From Chloranthus sessilifolius (lineage: Eukaryota; Streptophyta; Magnoliopsida; Chloranthales; Chloranthaceae): a stretch of 64,000 bases of DNA. Shown piece after piece: positions 11,343-22,640 of the stretch. Where the stretch lies: contig CM037585.1 in assembly GCA_021018995.1 (NCBI GenBank), positions 119,992,331 to 120,056,330 on the forward strand, in the 5' to 3' direction. The position numbers were made by a program, and so were the translations under genes. The first letter of the stretch is position 1. Each line of letters begins with the position of its first letter. The notes below the pieces were generated by a model. The model did no database searches and was not told where the DNA came from. It saw nothing but the letters and a program-made list of their open reading frames with translations.

Positions 11343-11565
11343 ATTTATATCATAGCTTCATAAATAATTTACCTAGTGAGCTTTTGGAACATATCATTTC
11401 TTTGAGAGAGACTGCTTTGTCTATAAATTCAAATTTTCCTTAACTTCTAAACTATTTTAATAGAAATCTCATTGCTGCAATTTGAATCCAATTCTTCGAT
11501 TGTGTTATGTGTCTTTCTTGAACCGTTTATTATAAGCATTAACACAATATAACATCACTACTAGT
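11343..11565. other. Unassigned sequence between E1 and the 694-bp array
   Basis: AT-rich sequence with no recognised gene or terminal repeat. It is the immediate right flank of E1 and should hold one copy of E1's target duplication, starting ATTTA. Confidence 0.5.
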
Positions 11566-14130
11566 AAGTTTGGAAATGAAAAGAGGCCATTTTTTTATAC
11601 GTTTGAGCCAAAAAGCCAAAATCTCTAACAATTTGCCTCTTGAACCCACATTAGAAGCTTGAAACAAAATTTCTTTGTACTAAATTTTATAAACCCTAAT
11701 CATATGTACATCCTAAAACTTTCGGTCTTTTACCCTTGTACTTCTGAGAATTTTGAACAAAGAGAAAAATAAGAGAGTGAAAGGAGTGCAACAATAGAAA
11801 AAGGGAAATGCTAAAAAATTGTACTTCTGATAAATAAATAAAATATGAATGTGAAAAATATGGGAGAAAATAAAGAAATAAAAGAGAAGAAAAAAGGCTT
11901 CCAAGCTGAAAATGAGAGAAATCGAGAGAGTGATTGAAGAGAAAAAGGGATTTATTTGAAAAATAAAATAAAATGGGAAGAAGTGATCCAACTTTTTGGA
12001 TCCTTACTGAAGATGAAAAAGAAAAAAAATGAAGAACAGGTGAGAGCTGGACTGAATTGTCAGAACTTTGAATCCTTTTACGTTTCTTTGGAACCTTTTA
12101 ACCCAAAGCCCCATCACAAGTCAAACCAAGACCTCTTTGATTTGAGATTTACAAGGTAAGAGCCTAGTAGAGATGCCTCTAATAAGCACTATGAAAATCT
12201 GATAGCATAAGAGTATAATATATTATCGTTTTCATGAGATTTATCTTTTTAGATATCCTAAGTTTGGAAATGAAAAGAGGCCATTTTTTTATACGTTTGA
12301 GCCAAAAAGCCAAAATCTCTAACAATTTGCCTCTTGAACCCACATTAGAAGCTTGAAACAAAATTTCTTTGTACTAAATTTTATAAACCCTAACCATATG
12401 TACATCCTAAAACTTTCGGTCTTTTACCCCTGAACTTTTGAGAATTTTGAACAAAGAGAAAAATAAGAGAGTGAAAGGAGTGCAACAATAGAAAAAGGGA
12501 AATGCTAAAAAATTGTACTTCTGATAAATAAATAAAATATGAATGTGAAAAATATGGGAGAAAATAAAGAAATAAACGAGAAGAAAAAAGGCTTCCAAGC
12601 TGAAAATGAGAGAAATCGAGAGAGTGATTGAAGAGAAAAAGGGATTTATTTGAAAAATAAAATCAAATGGGAAGAAGTGATCCAACTTTTTGGATCCTTA
12701 CTGAAGATGAAAAAGAAAAAAAATGAAGAACAGGTGAGAGCTGGACTGAATTGTCAGAACTTTGAATCCTTTTACGTTTCTTTGGAACCTTTTAACCCAA
12801 AGCCCCATCACAAGTCAAACCAAGACCTCTTTGATTTGAGATTTACAAGGTAAGAGCCTAGTAGAGATGCCTCTAATAAGCACTATGAAAATCTGATAGC
12901 ATAAGAGTATAATATATTATCGTTTTCATGAGATTTATCTTTTTAGATATCCTAAGTTTGGAAATGAAAAGAGGCCATTTTTTTATACGTTTGAGCCAAA
13001 AAGCCAAAATCTCTAACAATTTGCCTCTTGAACCCACATTAGAAGCTTGAAACAAAATTTCTTTGTACTAAATTTTATAAACCCTAACCATATGTACATC
13101 CTAAAACTTTCGGTCTTTTACCCTTGTACTTCTGAGAATTTTGAACAAAGAGAAAAATAAGAGAGTGAAAGGAGTGCAACAATAGAAAAAGGGAAATGCT
13201 AAAAAATTGTACTTCTGATAAATAAATAAAATATGAATGTGAAAAATATGGGAGAAAATAAAGAAATAAAAGAGAAGAAAAAAGGCTTCCAAGCTGAAAA
13301 TGAGAGAAATCGAGAGAGTGATTGAAGAGAAAAAGGGATTTATTTGAAAAATAAAATAAAATGGGAAGAAGTGATCCAACTTTTTGGATCCTTACTGAAG
13401 ATGAAAAAGAAAAAAAATGAAGAACAGGTGAGAGCTGGACTGAATTGTCAGAACTTTGAATCCTTTTACGTTTCTTTGGAACCTTTTAACCCAAAGCCCC
13501 ATCACAAGTCAAACCAAGACCTCTTTGATTTGAGATTTACAAGGTAAGAGCCTAGTAGAGATGCCTCTAATAAGCACTATGAAAATCTGATAGCATAAGA
13601 GTATAATATATTATCGTTTTCATGAGATTTATCTTTTTAGATATCCTAAGTTTGGAAATGAAAAGAGGCCATTTTTTTATACGTTTGAGCCAAAAGCCAA
13701 AATCTCTAACAATTTGCCTCTTGAACCCACATTAGAAGCTTGAAACAAAATTTCTTTGTACTAAATTTTATAAACCCTAACCATATGTACATCCTAAAAC
13801 TTTCGGTCTTTTACCCTTGTACTTCTGAGAATTTTGAACAAAGAGAAAAATAAGAGAGTGAAAGGAGTGCAACAATAGAAAAAGGGAAATGCTAAAAAAT
13901 TGTACTTCTGATAAATAAATAAAATATGAATGTGAAAAATATGGGAGAAAATAAAGAAATAAACGAGAAGAAAAAAGGCTTCCAAGCTGAAAATGAGAGA
14001 AATCGAGAGAGTGATTGAAGAGAAAAAGGGATTTATTTGAAAAATAAAATCAAATGGGAAGAAGTGATCCAACTTTTGGATCATCAAGATGAAAAGAAAA
14101 AAATGAAGAACGGTGAGAGTGATTTGAATT
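11566..14130. repeat. 694-bp tandem repeat array, left part (3.7 units)
   Basis: Units begin AAGTTTGGAAATG at 11566, 12260, 12954 and 13648, exactly 694 bp apart, and are almost identical. The fourth is cut at 14130 by element E2 and resumes at 36608. I recognise no gene in the unit. The 92-codon minus-strand frame in each copy is a by-product of an A-rich plus strand (very Phe/Ile-rich) and is not credible as protein. Near identity means recent amplification or strong homogenisation. Confidence 0.95.
14126..14130. repeat. E2 target site duplication, left copy
   Basis: GAATT directly before the LTR start TGTAGATGAC. It matches GAATT at 36603-36607. The uninterrupted 694-bp units read CTGAATTGTCAG at this place, so the pre-insertion site is known. 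Confidence 0.9.
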
Positions 14131-14674
14131 TGTAGATGACCGGATTTCTGCACCCAAAAATCCGTGCCATCAGGATCATACTCTGGATGATCCCCGGGAC
14201 AAATCATATGTGCCTGCTTGTAAAGCGGAAGCCAAGCAGACACCACCCAGCAGTAGTAGATCGAGCCAGTCACTTATCAACGCATTTAATAATAAAGAAC
14301 AACAATATTAAGACAATTAATTCTATATTAAACAACGAAAATGCATTCTCCAAAAAGGAACCAAGAAGAACCATTGGTGATGGACATCCATCACCCAAAC
14401 AATGGTTCCCAATAGTGGTTCCGAATAGAATGCGTAACTATACAATAAGTAATCCTAATGAAATGTACACAAAAGTGGCCACCGGGCACACCATAATCCA
14501 AAAGAACCAAAATACAGTATAACAGACACTAGTACCCAGGCTACGGATAGAACTCGTCCGCCTGAACGTCGGTCTCCTCGTCTTCGGCCTCAGCCTCTGG
14601 ATCAGGCTGGTAGTCTGGATCACTCTCAGTACCCGGAACTACGGCCTCAGAACCTAAATTTAATTTAGAACACA

Positions 14675-14701
14675 GGGTGAGCTACATCCTAGCTCAATAG
14701 G
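14675..14701 (-). promoter_or_regulatory. Conserved LTR stem-loop in E2 LTR1
   Basis: This is the same GAGCTA-ggatg-TAGCTC hairpin as in the E1 LTR. Further copies lie at 24636-24662 (LTR2) and 34496-34522 (LTR3). Confidence 0.55.
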
Positions 14702-15423
14702 AGAATTTCCAACAAAACGAATTGAATATGCAGATCATGCTATCTCATAACAAAAATCAAATCAGAAATGTACAATCGTGATAATCAAATCAAATCGATC
14801 TTTTAGACAAGAAATCGATGTCATGCAAGTATATTATCGGAGAGCTTAAATTGTGTATATTTAACTTAAGAAACTCCCTGACTATATAGCAGATGTGCAG
14901 GAATGTCCGATAGGAAACCCCAACCAATCGTCGTTCACATGAACAATTGTGAAAGTGCAACAATGCCTCATCTATGGAGTGCAATTGTGCAGGATTACAA
15001 GCGGTGCACAAGTGTGCGGGCATCGGATATCACCGGTCGGTGGGGATCATCTGGTTTAAATCATCAAATCACATACGTATACACCTCATAGATCGGATAA
15101 TGTAATCGAAGCAAGTTTTCGAATGCGAATCGAAGCAATCAAAATAGCGAGGAATCAAGATATGCATACATGTTTGGTAAAAGGTAAATCGGGGCATAGA
15201 TATAAGATAAACATGGAATCATACTCAAAAAGCAGTTTAGGTTGGTTTTCCCTACCTCGGGTCAATCTATCTTCTAAGCAAATCCAAAGCCTTTTCACGG
15301 TGTCAGGGTTTGATTCCTAGACCATAAACATAGTACTTTAAATGTTAGGGTGTCAGTAAGCTAACCGGCACAATGTCCGATGGTGTTTAATCCACAAAAC
15401 CAAAACAGAACCAAAACAGGGTT

Positions 15424-16060
15424 ATTGATCGATCACTACTCACGTTGATCGGTCAATGCTCCTTGTTGATCGATCAATACCTCTCATTGATCGATCACCA
15501 CTCTTTTAGTCTCCACTCTACAACAACCCAATTGATCGATCAATACACCTTATTGATCGATCACCTATCATCATTGATCGATCAATACACTCATTGATCG
15601 ATCAATAACCTGTCATCTACTCATTTTTTAACATATCTTAAATTGATCGATCACCACTTGGGTTGATCGATCAATGCCTCTGATGATCGATCAATACCTC
15701 TCATTGATCGATCACCAACCCTTTTCAAAATTCACCTTTCTGTTCACATTCTCTTTTTATACAGATTGATCGATCACTGACCTCATTGATCGATCAACAC
15801 CCTACAGTGATCGATCAATACTTCTGTTGATCGATCACCAACTGTCATTGATCGATCACTCTCCTGTTGATCGATCAATGCCCTCATTGATCGATCAATG
15901 CCTAAATTGATCGATCAATGCCCTTCGGGCATTGAACTTCTAACATTTTGGGTCTCTGTTCCCCTATTCTGTCCTATATAGATTGATCGATCAACAGGCT
16001 TCATTGATCGATCACCACTGCTATTGATCGATCACCACTTGTGTTGATCAATCAATAATG
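15424..16060. repeat. Palindrome array in E2 LTR1
   Basis: About two dozen copies of TTGATCGATCAA or TTGATCGATCAC occur in runs with 19-22 bp spacing. The 10-bp linkers fall into two recurring types, after AAT(A/G)CC or after CACC/CACT. The run ends near 15915 with a perfect 8-bp hairpin, CAATGCCC-ttc-GGGCATTG. Confidence 0.94.
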
Positions 16061-16793
16061 ACAGAAACTCTGTCATTAATGGAGTTCATCTCCAACCCTA
16101 TTTTTCATTAATGGTTCTCAACTACCATTATCATGACATCAATGCCCACACCTGGGCATCTCATTTGCCCCTATTAAAACACATAATCTTACCTTTGTTA
16201 GGGCCCTCACGGGGTTTCGGCAAATCGATTCGAATGAGGGCTTCGGATCTAGTTTCCGGAGTTTGTCGTCGCTACGGCTTGGATAAGTCGATGCCCAGTT
16301 TCCTTTCAACCCTCTAGACCATACACACTCTTAAGCTAGTGTGGAGTGTCCTAGCTCATCTCTCAATCCTCTATCTCGGATAATGTGGGATCCCCGGGTA
16401 CCGCTAACTCCGTTTCTCAAGGAACACCCTCACAGACCAACCTAGATACAGACTTCTCAGCTTCTAAAGCAAGGGAAAGAGGGAGAAGAAGAAGAAGAAC
16501 TCCCTCTAGGTCTCCCTTCCTTCTCTTATAAGCTAAGAAAACAGATATTTCTGTTTTCCCCTTATTTTTGTTCCGGTGTGGAGCACTAACACGGTCGCTA
16601 CGACGCGAAGTGCTACGCTAACCCTTTACCCAACTCAGACTTAAACAAAAATTCAAATGTGAACTAATCTAACCGTGGTATAACCTTATCTCAACTAATA
16701 TTACTTCTTAATTTTTAAATCGGTCTCAATTTCCGTGCCGGGCACGTAGATCGAAACAGTTAGTTTCATGTTCTAGATTTTAGGGTTGTTACA

Positions 16794-16806
16794 TTATCCC
16801 CCCCTT
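16794..16806 (-). other. E2a polypurine tract
   Basis: The minus strand reads AAGGGGGGGATAA immediately before the LTR start TGTAACAACC. Confidence 0.82.
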
Positions 16807-16930
16807 AGAAATTTTCGTCCTCGAAAATGTCGAAGGGGGTGCTTTTAAGGAACAGAGAGTGTCTAAGACTAACAAAACTAAATAATATGGAAAGTGCAGT
16901 CTAGGTAGGATGCAGAGAAAGTTAATCATG

Positions 16931-18487
16931 CTAAACAGAATATATATAATGTGTAGAGTAATGTAAGTGCGGATATATACGTATTATAAAGTAGTATAGA
17001 TATACCTGTAGGAGCGTCGGATGGACCGGCCTCGTCAGGTGTAGGTATGCAGAGCGGTGGTGGTGGAGCCGTGGTCGCGGGTCCACCACGCGTCTTGTGG
17101 CGTGGGCGATCATCGGTGTGGACGTAGTGGCATATAGGTGCTGCATGACGAGCTCATGCATCCCCTCGTGGTAATCCAGACGACGATGCATCTGTCGCTG
17201 GAATGCCTCCATGCCATCCAGCCTCTCGTGTATACGGCGGTTGCCCTCCACCAGCTCCCGAAGCATCGCGGCAACGTCGTCTGAGGAAGATGGTGGGGGA
17301 TGGGCCGTGGGCTGACGAATCGGTCGATGGGGTGTAGTGGGGGCCGGTCGGGTAGACACCTCAGATGGAGGTGGTAGATCACGTGGGGCCTCCCCCTCTC
17401 CTGATGCAGGGTCGGCAGGAACCGAACCCTCAACGACGGTAGGTGGAACGGGCTCGACTGCGCCCTCATCCTCCTCTGGAAGCCGTCTCACAAGTAGGTT
17501 GTAGCTCTTGGTCCAGTCTTTCAATTGAAAGACCTTGGTGTTGTCAACCAAGCGTGGCTCGTGGGGAGCCAAAGTGTAGGCTTCTCGTAGAGCGGCATAC
17601 TGCTCTACGAGTTTGGTGATAAGGCGGGCATAGGGGATCTGTTTCTTAACCCCGGATTTGACCTTCTCAGACATGAGGTCATTGGCGTTGATGATGCCCT
17701 CAATGACCAAATCTGCCATAGAGAACCAACGGTTCTCATAGGCCGAGAATAGTGCTTGTTGCACTACTCCAGTCTGCGAGGACTTGTGCAGAAAGGGGTT
17801 TAGTGCACACTTGATATACGTATCAAGCATCCACAGTCGGTCGGGTAGTTGGGCCCTGGATATGGATTGGCCCCTCCCGTGTTGGCCTTGGGTCATCTTA
17901 GTGACCACATCGGCGTAAGAGACCTCCTTGATGTACGGGACATCAAGGCCACAGGTCTCGATATAGGCGGACGGGCATTGAAGTGCCGCCGCGACATGGA
18001 AATGGTTGAATTTGTACTCAAAACCATCGATGGTCGTGACAAGTCGATGGCGACTATCACCCCATCGTAGGTTTTGGAAGAAAAGCCTCACGATGCGTGG
18101 GCAATAATGGTCGTGGAAGGGTTCGAGCAAGGGTTTTAACCCGAGCTTTTGGATGTAACCCTTGGCCCAAGCCATTTCGGGTCGGTCCTCGTAGAGCGAG
18201 GAAGCAAAGACGTATTCGGGTAGGAAGGTTTTTGAAGCCCACCACGGTTTGGGAACTTCACGCTCAATGGGGAGCGGGCAGCGCGAATCGGGACGATGGT
18301 GGAAACCGGTGCCATGGGTGCTTGCAGTCGGCAAGGGGCGGAAGCGGTGGGCGATGCAGTGCGAGCCGGGCGTGGGTACCTTCTGTGGCGTTCTTCGTGC
18401 GAGGTCCCATGATCTAATCTCGGCTAAAAATTTGAAAAGAGAGATCAAAATTAATGAAACGAGAGATTTACCGAATGAATGGAGCAA
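16931..18487 (-). CDS. E2a additional ORF (aORF), plant-transposon-protein-like
   Basis: A long sense frame between pol and LTR1, far more GC-rich than its surroundings. Key blocks are PKPWWASKTFLPEYVF, HYCPRIVRLFFQNL, FEYKFNHFHVAAALQCP, LPDRLWMLDTYIKCALNP, ENRWFSMADLVIEGI and IPYARLITKLVEQY. A Pro/Ser-rich hinge follows, then a short heptad-like tail (RIHERLDGMEAFQRQMHRRL) that could be a coiled coil. It is homologous to the E1 aORF and nearly identical to that of E2b. The domain resembles the putative plant transposon protein family. A start near 18411, MGPRT, resembles MSPKT of E1 and may be the natural one; the frame as listed begins further upstream. No catalytic motif is recognised. Function is unknown. 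Confidence 0.7.
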   Translation of the reverse strand: MLHSFGKSLVSLILISLFKFLAEIRSWDLARRTPQKVPTPGSHCIAHRFRPLPTASTHGTGFHHRPDSRCPLPIEREVPKPWWASKTFLPEYVFASSLYEDRPEMAWAKGYIQKLGLKPLLEPFHDHYCPRIVRLFFQNLRWGDSRHRLVTTIDGFEYKFNHFHVAAALQCPSAYIETCGLDVPYIKEVSYADVVTKMTQGQHGRGQSISRAQLPDRLWMLDTYIKCALNPFLHKSSQTGVVQQALFSAYENRWFSMADLVIEGIINANDLMSEKVKSGVKKQIPYARLITKLVEQYAALREAYTLAPHEPRLVDNTKVFQLKDWTKSYNLLVRRLPEEDEGAVEPVPPTVVEGSVPADPASGEGEAPRDLPPPSEVSTRPAPTTPHRPIRQPTAHPPPSSSDDVAAMLRELVEGNRRIHERLDGMEAFQRQMHRRLDYHEGMHELVMQHLYATTSTPMIAHATRRVVDPRPRLHHHRSAYLHLTRPVHPTLLQVYLYYFIIRIYPHLHYSTHYIYSV

Positions 18488-18570
18488 GGTCCACTCGAAT
18501 CAAGCCGGAGAACGAACGGAAATGGCCGGAGAAGAGTTGGGGAGGAGATTGGACGGTCGGAGTGCAAGCC

Positions 18571-18988
18571 TTTGATCGATCACAGTGAACGCTTCGTGCA
18601 AATGACCGTTCGACATCCCCTATTTTTAACTTAAACCCCAGCATTGATCGATCACGGATTTTGTTGATCGATCAATGAAGCATCTTTAAGCCCTAAATCG
18701 ATGCATTGATCGATCACCAACCTCTGTTGATCGATCACTGATGCCCTTATTGATCGATCACTACTAATGTTGATCGATCACTACTTTCCTTCCAATGCAA
18801 AATTGATCGATCACTGACCTATGTTGATCGATCACTTGAAGCTCTATTGATCGATCAATACTGCTATTGATCGATCACCTACCTTACTTCTGGGTAAAAT
18901 CCTTCACTATCATTGATCGATCACCTCCTTCTGTTGATCGATCACTCATGAGATTGATCGATCACTAACCTCTATTGATCGATCAATG
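18571..18988. repeat. Palindrome array in E2a pol-aORF spacer
   Basis: About 15 copies of the TTGATCGATCA(A/C) palindrome lie between the aORF and the integrase end, again mostly about 20-22 bp apart or at larger intervals. This is the counterpart of 2845-3625 in E1. Confidence 0.93.
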
Positions 18989-19182
18989 ACCTTCGTGAGA
19001 CTTCATTGTAACAGTCAACTTCTTTCAACAGTGAGCCGTCCGAATTTCGAAACTAAGGATACGTGCACATCACACAGAGTACCCCTATACGAAGATTCAT
19101 CTAGTAATTGATGCATGCCTACGCACCATGACTTAATAATGTGATGAACCTTTAAGCGAAAATGATTAAGAATTTACCTCTC

Positions 19183-19593
19183 TCAATGGGTAAACAAATG
19201 TGGGTACTGTTCGCGGATTTCGGTTGCGCGTTCCCAAGTAGCTTCAGTGTCCGAATGATTTCTCCACTTGACTAGTACCAGTGGAATTAACTTAGTCCGC
19301 AGAACTTGATCACGACGATCTAAAATCGCAATTGGTTCTTCTATCACCGTCATATCCTTCAGAAGTTCTATTGGTTGGTAATCCAAGACGTGAGTCGGAT
19401 CGTGTACGTAACGGCGTAGCATGGACACGTGAAAGACGTTGTGCATGCTTGCCAACTGTGGTGGCAAGGCAATCCGATAAGCGACTTCTCCAACCCTTCC
19501 GAGTACTTCAAATGGTCCGATGTATCGAGGACTCAACATTCCGCGTTTTCCAAAGCGCATGACGCCCTTGGTTGGCGAAATCTTCACAAACAC
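19183..19593 (-). pseudogene. E2a integrase C-terminal part with chromodomain-like tail
   Basis: MRFGKRGMLSPRYIGPFEVL, MLRRYVHDPTHVLDYQP and the chromodomain-like end PLVLVKWRNHSDTEATWE. It is equivalent to 3830-4282 in E1 and typical of Tekay/Del. It is part of a broken pol. Confidence 0.88.
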
Positions 19594-19676
19594 CTTGTCT
19601 CCAACCTGAAAACCAGTGTTAACTCTCTATTGATTTAATTTTAACCATGGGCATACGTATCGTCTGACGTATTTGG
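19594..19676 (-). other. Intron-like spacer in distal integrase of E2a
   Basis: This short AT-rich stretch has GT- and AG-type borders in element sense. It is present in both E2a and E2b and absent from E1 at the corresponding place. Confidence 0.4.
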
Positions 19677-20830
19677 TTATACCTGAAACTCCACTTGCGT
19701 CCGATGAAGATCCGCATAGCTCTTTTGACGGCTTTGGGCCATCCTCAATCTTTCGCGAATCACTCTAACCGTCTCAGTAGTATTGTCCACGATCGCTGGT
19801 CCTAAGACGAGCTTTTCGCCGACTTCTTCCCAATTCAGTGGAGATCTGCATCGACGTCCATATAACGCTTCATAAGGCGCCATCCCAATACTTGACTGAT
19901 AACTGTTATTGTAAGCGAATTCGATCAGAGGTAAGTGTTGATCCCATAAACCATGAAAGTCCAACATACACGCACGCAACATATCCTCTATAATCTGGTT
20001 CACTCTCTCGGTTTGCCCATCTGTCTGAGGATGAAATGCTGAGCTGAATTCCAATTTAGTGCCCATGCCTTCCTGGAATCGTCGCCAAAACTGTGATGTA
20101 TATAGCGGATCTCTATCACACACGATGCTGACCGGTATGCCATGTAGTCGAACTATTTCCTTCATGTATAGCTCGGCTAGTTTATTTGCTGTAAATGTAG
20201 TCCGATACGGTAGAAAATGTGCTGATTTCGTCAGTCTGTCTACAATAACCCAAATGGCATTATTCTTTCTCAATGTGCTCGGCAATCCTAGTATAAAGTC
20301 TATAGAAATGGCCTCCCATTTCCACTCTGGCACTGGTAATGGTTGTAACAAACCCGCTGGATTTCGATGATCTACTTTCACTTGCTGGCAGACCAAACAC
20401 CTAGAAATGAAATCTGCCACATCCTTCTTTAATCCTCTCCACCAAAAACTTCTCTTGAGATCTTGGTACATCTTGGTACTCCCAGGATGTATAGCATATG
20501 TAGACTTATGCGCTTCCTCCAAAATTGTGTCTTTTAGGTCCTTTGTATCCGGTATGCATACCCGATCTCGAAATAGCAATGTGCCATCATCCTTGATGGT
20601 AAAATCAGGTCTGATCCCGTTGATCACATCTCTTCTAATTGCCATAAGCTCATTGTCAATCATCTGGAGCTTATGTACATTGTCAAACAATGTAGGGCGT
20701 ATCACGATGGTAGCCATTAGTGTCCCTGAACCTCTAACATCAATCAGCGTATCACATAAGGCCAGGTCCTCAAGTAGGTGCCACCTTTGTACTCGGGTGA
20801 TAAGATGTGCCAACTGGCTGACGACTTTCT
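19677..20830 (-). pseudogene. E2a integrase
   Basis: The zinc-binding region is [17 protein letters not shown] with CLVCQQVK. The catalytic core contains [36 protein letters not shown] and [19 protein letters not shown], then YNNSYQSSIGMAPYEALYGR. The D,D-35-E layout of retroviral-type integrases is visible. Broken copy. Confidence 0.9.
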
Positions 20831-22640
20831 GCTCAAAGCATCTGCCACAACATTGGCCTTCCCAGGGTGATACTGGATGGAACAATCGTAGTCTTTCAAG
20901 AACTCCATCCATCTGCGTTGTCTCATATTCAAATCCTTTTGAGTAAACAAATATTTAAGGCTTTTGTGGTCGGTAAAGATATCAAACGTCTCACCGTACA
21001 AGTAGTGCCTCCAAATCTTCAAGGCAAAGATTACCGCAGCCAACTCTAAGTCATGAGTCGGATAATTCTTTTCATGCTCCTTCAGCTGTCTAGAGCCATA
21101 AGCGTTAACCATCTTGTGCTGGTTGAGGACACATCCCAAACCACCATATGATGTGTCATCAGAGATAGCAAAACCTCCTCCGCAAGGTATTGCCAACATC
21201 AGTCAGAGTCGAGCGTCTTCAATTCACAGCTCTTCTCACACCGGTCCAATCAAATCTAGCATTCTTCTTAGTGTGAGTGAGTGGACCGGATAGTTTAGAG
21301 AACCCCTCCACGAACCGTCTAGTATCCGCCAAACCAAGAAAACTACGGACCTCTATCGTCCTCGGTCCCACGATTCTACGGCTTCAATCTTAGCCGGATC
21401 CTGTAATACCCTTTGCGAGACGATATGACCCAAGAAACTAACTTGGTCAAGCGGAACTCACACTTCTTGAGCTTGCGATAAAGTTTGTGATCTCGAGGTC
21501 GCAAAGTAACACGTAGATGCCCTTCATGTTCCTCCCTTGTCTTGGAATAGACAAGGATGTCATCTACAAATACCACCACTGATGTGTCCAAGTGTGGTTT
21601 AAACACTCGGTTCATCAAGTCCATGAAAGACGCAGGTGCGTTCGTCAATCCAAATGGCATAACAAGGAATTCATAGTGCCCATATCTGGTTACGAGCGTC
21701 TTCTCAATGTCTTCAGCTCTGACTCGTAGTTGATGATAACCCGACCGCAAGTCGATCTTCGTAAAGAACCTCGCTCCTTGCAATTGATCAAACAGATCAT
21801 CGATTCTAGGAAGCGGGTAACGATTCTTAATCGTCAACTTGTTTAACTGTCGATAGTCGATGCACAAGCGCATTGAACCATCCTTCTTTCTGACAAACAA
21901 TACTGGTGCTCCCCAAGGAGACACACTAGGTCGCACAAAACCCTTGTCAAGTAGTTCTTGCAATTGCTCCTTTAGCTCTTGTAATTCTGCTGGAGCCATC
22001 CGATAGGGAGCCTTTGATACTGGCTCAGTGCCTGGGATTAGATTGATTACAAACTCCACCTCCCGATCTGGTGGTAGTCCCGGTAAATCCTCAGGAAATA
22101 CATCGGAATACTCGCATGCAATGGGAATATCGGATATCACATTTGTCTTCTCCCGTTGCTCTTGTAGGAAGGCTATATATCCACTGCATCCACTCTCCAT
22201 CATCCTCTCTGCCCGAATAGCGGATATCAAAGGAGCTACCTTAGACTTCACTCCGAAGAATCTAAAGGATCGCTCCTTTGGAGGGCGGAAAACTACCATC
22301 TTCCGAAGACAATCCACACTTGCGTGGTAAGCAGATAGCCAGTCCATTCCCAAGATGATGTCAAAACCTTTCATATCTAACAGAATCAAATCTGCCCGCG
22401 TCTCATGATCATCTACTGCCACTATCACTGATTTACACACGGTGAGTGCATTCCTTTGCACTACACAGGGGATTGACCTTGTCGAGGATAAAATCTAGTT
22501 GTTGCAGGTGGCACTCAATCTCTTTGTAAATTGAGGCCGTACGAAAGAATGTGTAGAGCCTGGGTCTATCAGGGCTCGTGCTCTATGGAAGCAAATATCG
22601 CAACTCCTATACAGTTTCAGCTCACCTACATACCAATATC
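20830..22640 (-). pseudogene. E2a protease, reverse transcriptase and RNase H
   Basis: The order is the protease end ([20 protein letters not shown]), RT ([48 protein letters not shown]) and RNase H ([43 protein letters not shown], ending DALSRKSS). E2b has the same block. Broken, with several interruptions. Confidence 0.9.

Larger units (their letters stand above)
14131..16793 (-). repeat. E2 LTR1 (outer 3' LTR)
   Basis: The LTR is about 2.66 kb. In element sense it starts TGTAACAACC at 16793, next to a polypurine tract, and ends in CTACA at 14131. It holds the stem-loop block (14675-14701) and the TTGATCGATCAA array (15424-16060). It is close to LTR2 and LTR3; many differences are small and sit at CAG/CTG motifs. 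Confidence 0.92.

Noticed and set aside
11713-11991. 92-codon minus-strand frames in each 694-bp unit as a gene family
   Set aside because: Extremely Phe/Ile/Leu-rich because the plus strand is A-rich. They recur only because the DNA repeats, and there is no domain or codon bias.
15424-16060. Regularly spaced short repeats resembling a CRISPR array
   Set aside because: The repeat is only 12 bp, palindromic and imperfect, the linkers are about 9 bp and themselves recurrent, there are no cas genes, and it lies inside plant LTRs.
16931-18487. Host gene or CpG island in the GC-rich stretch
   Set aside because: The frame recurs at the same place in E1, E2a and E2b, between pol and the polypurine tract, so it belongs to the element.
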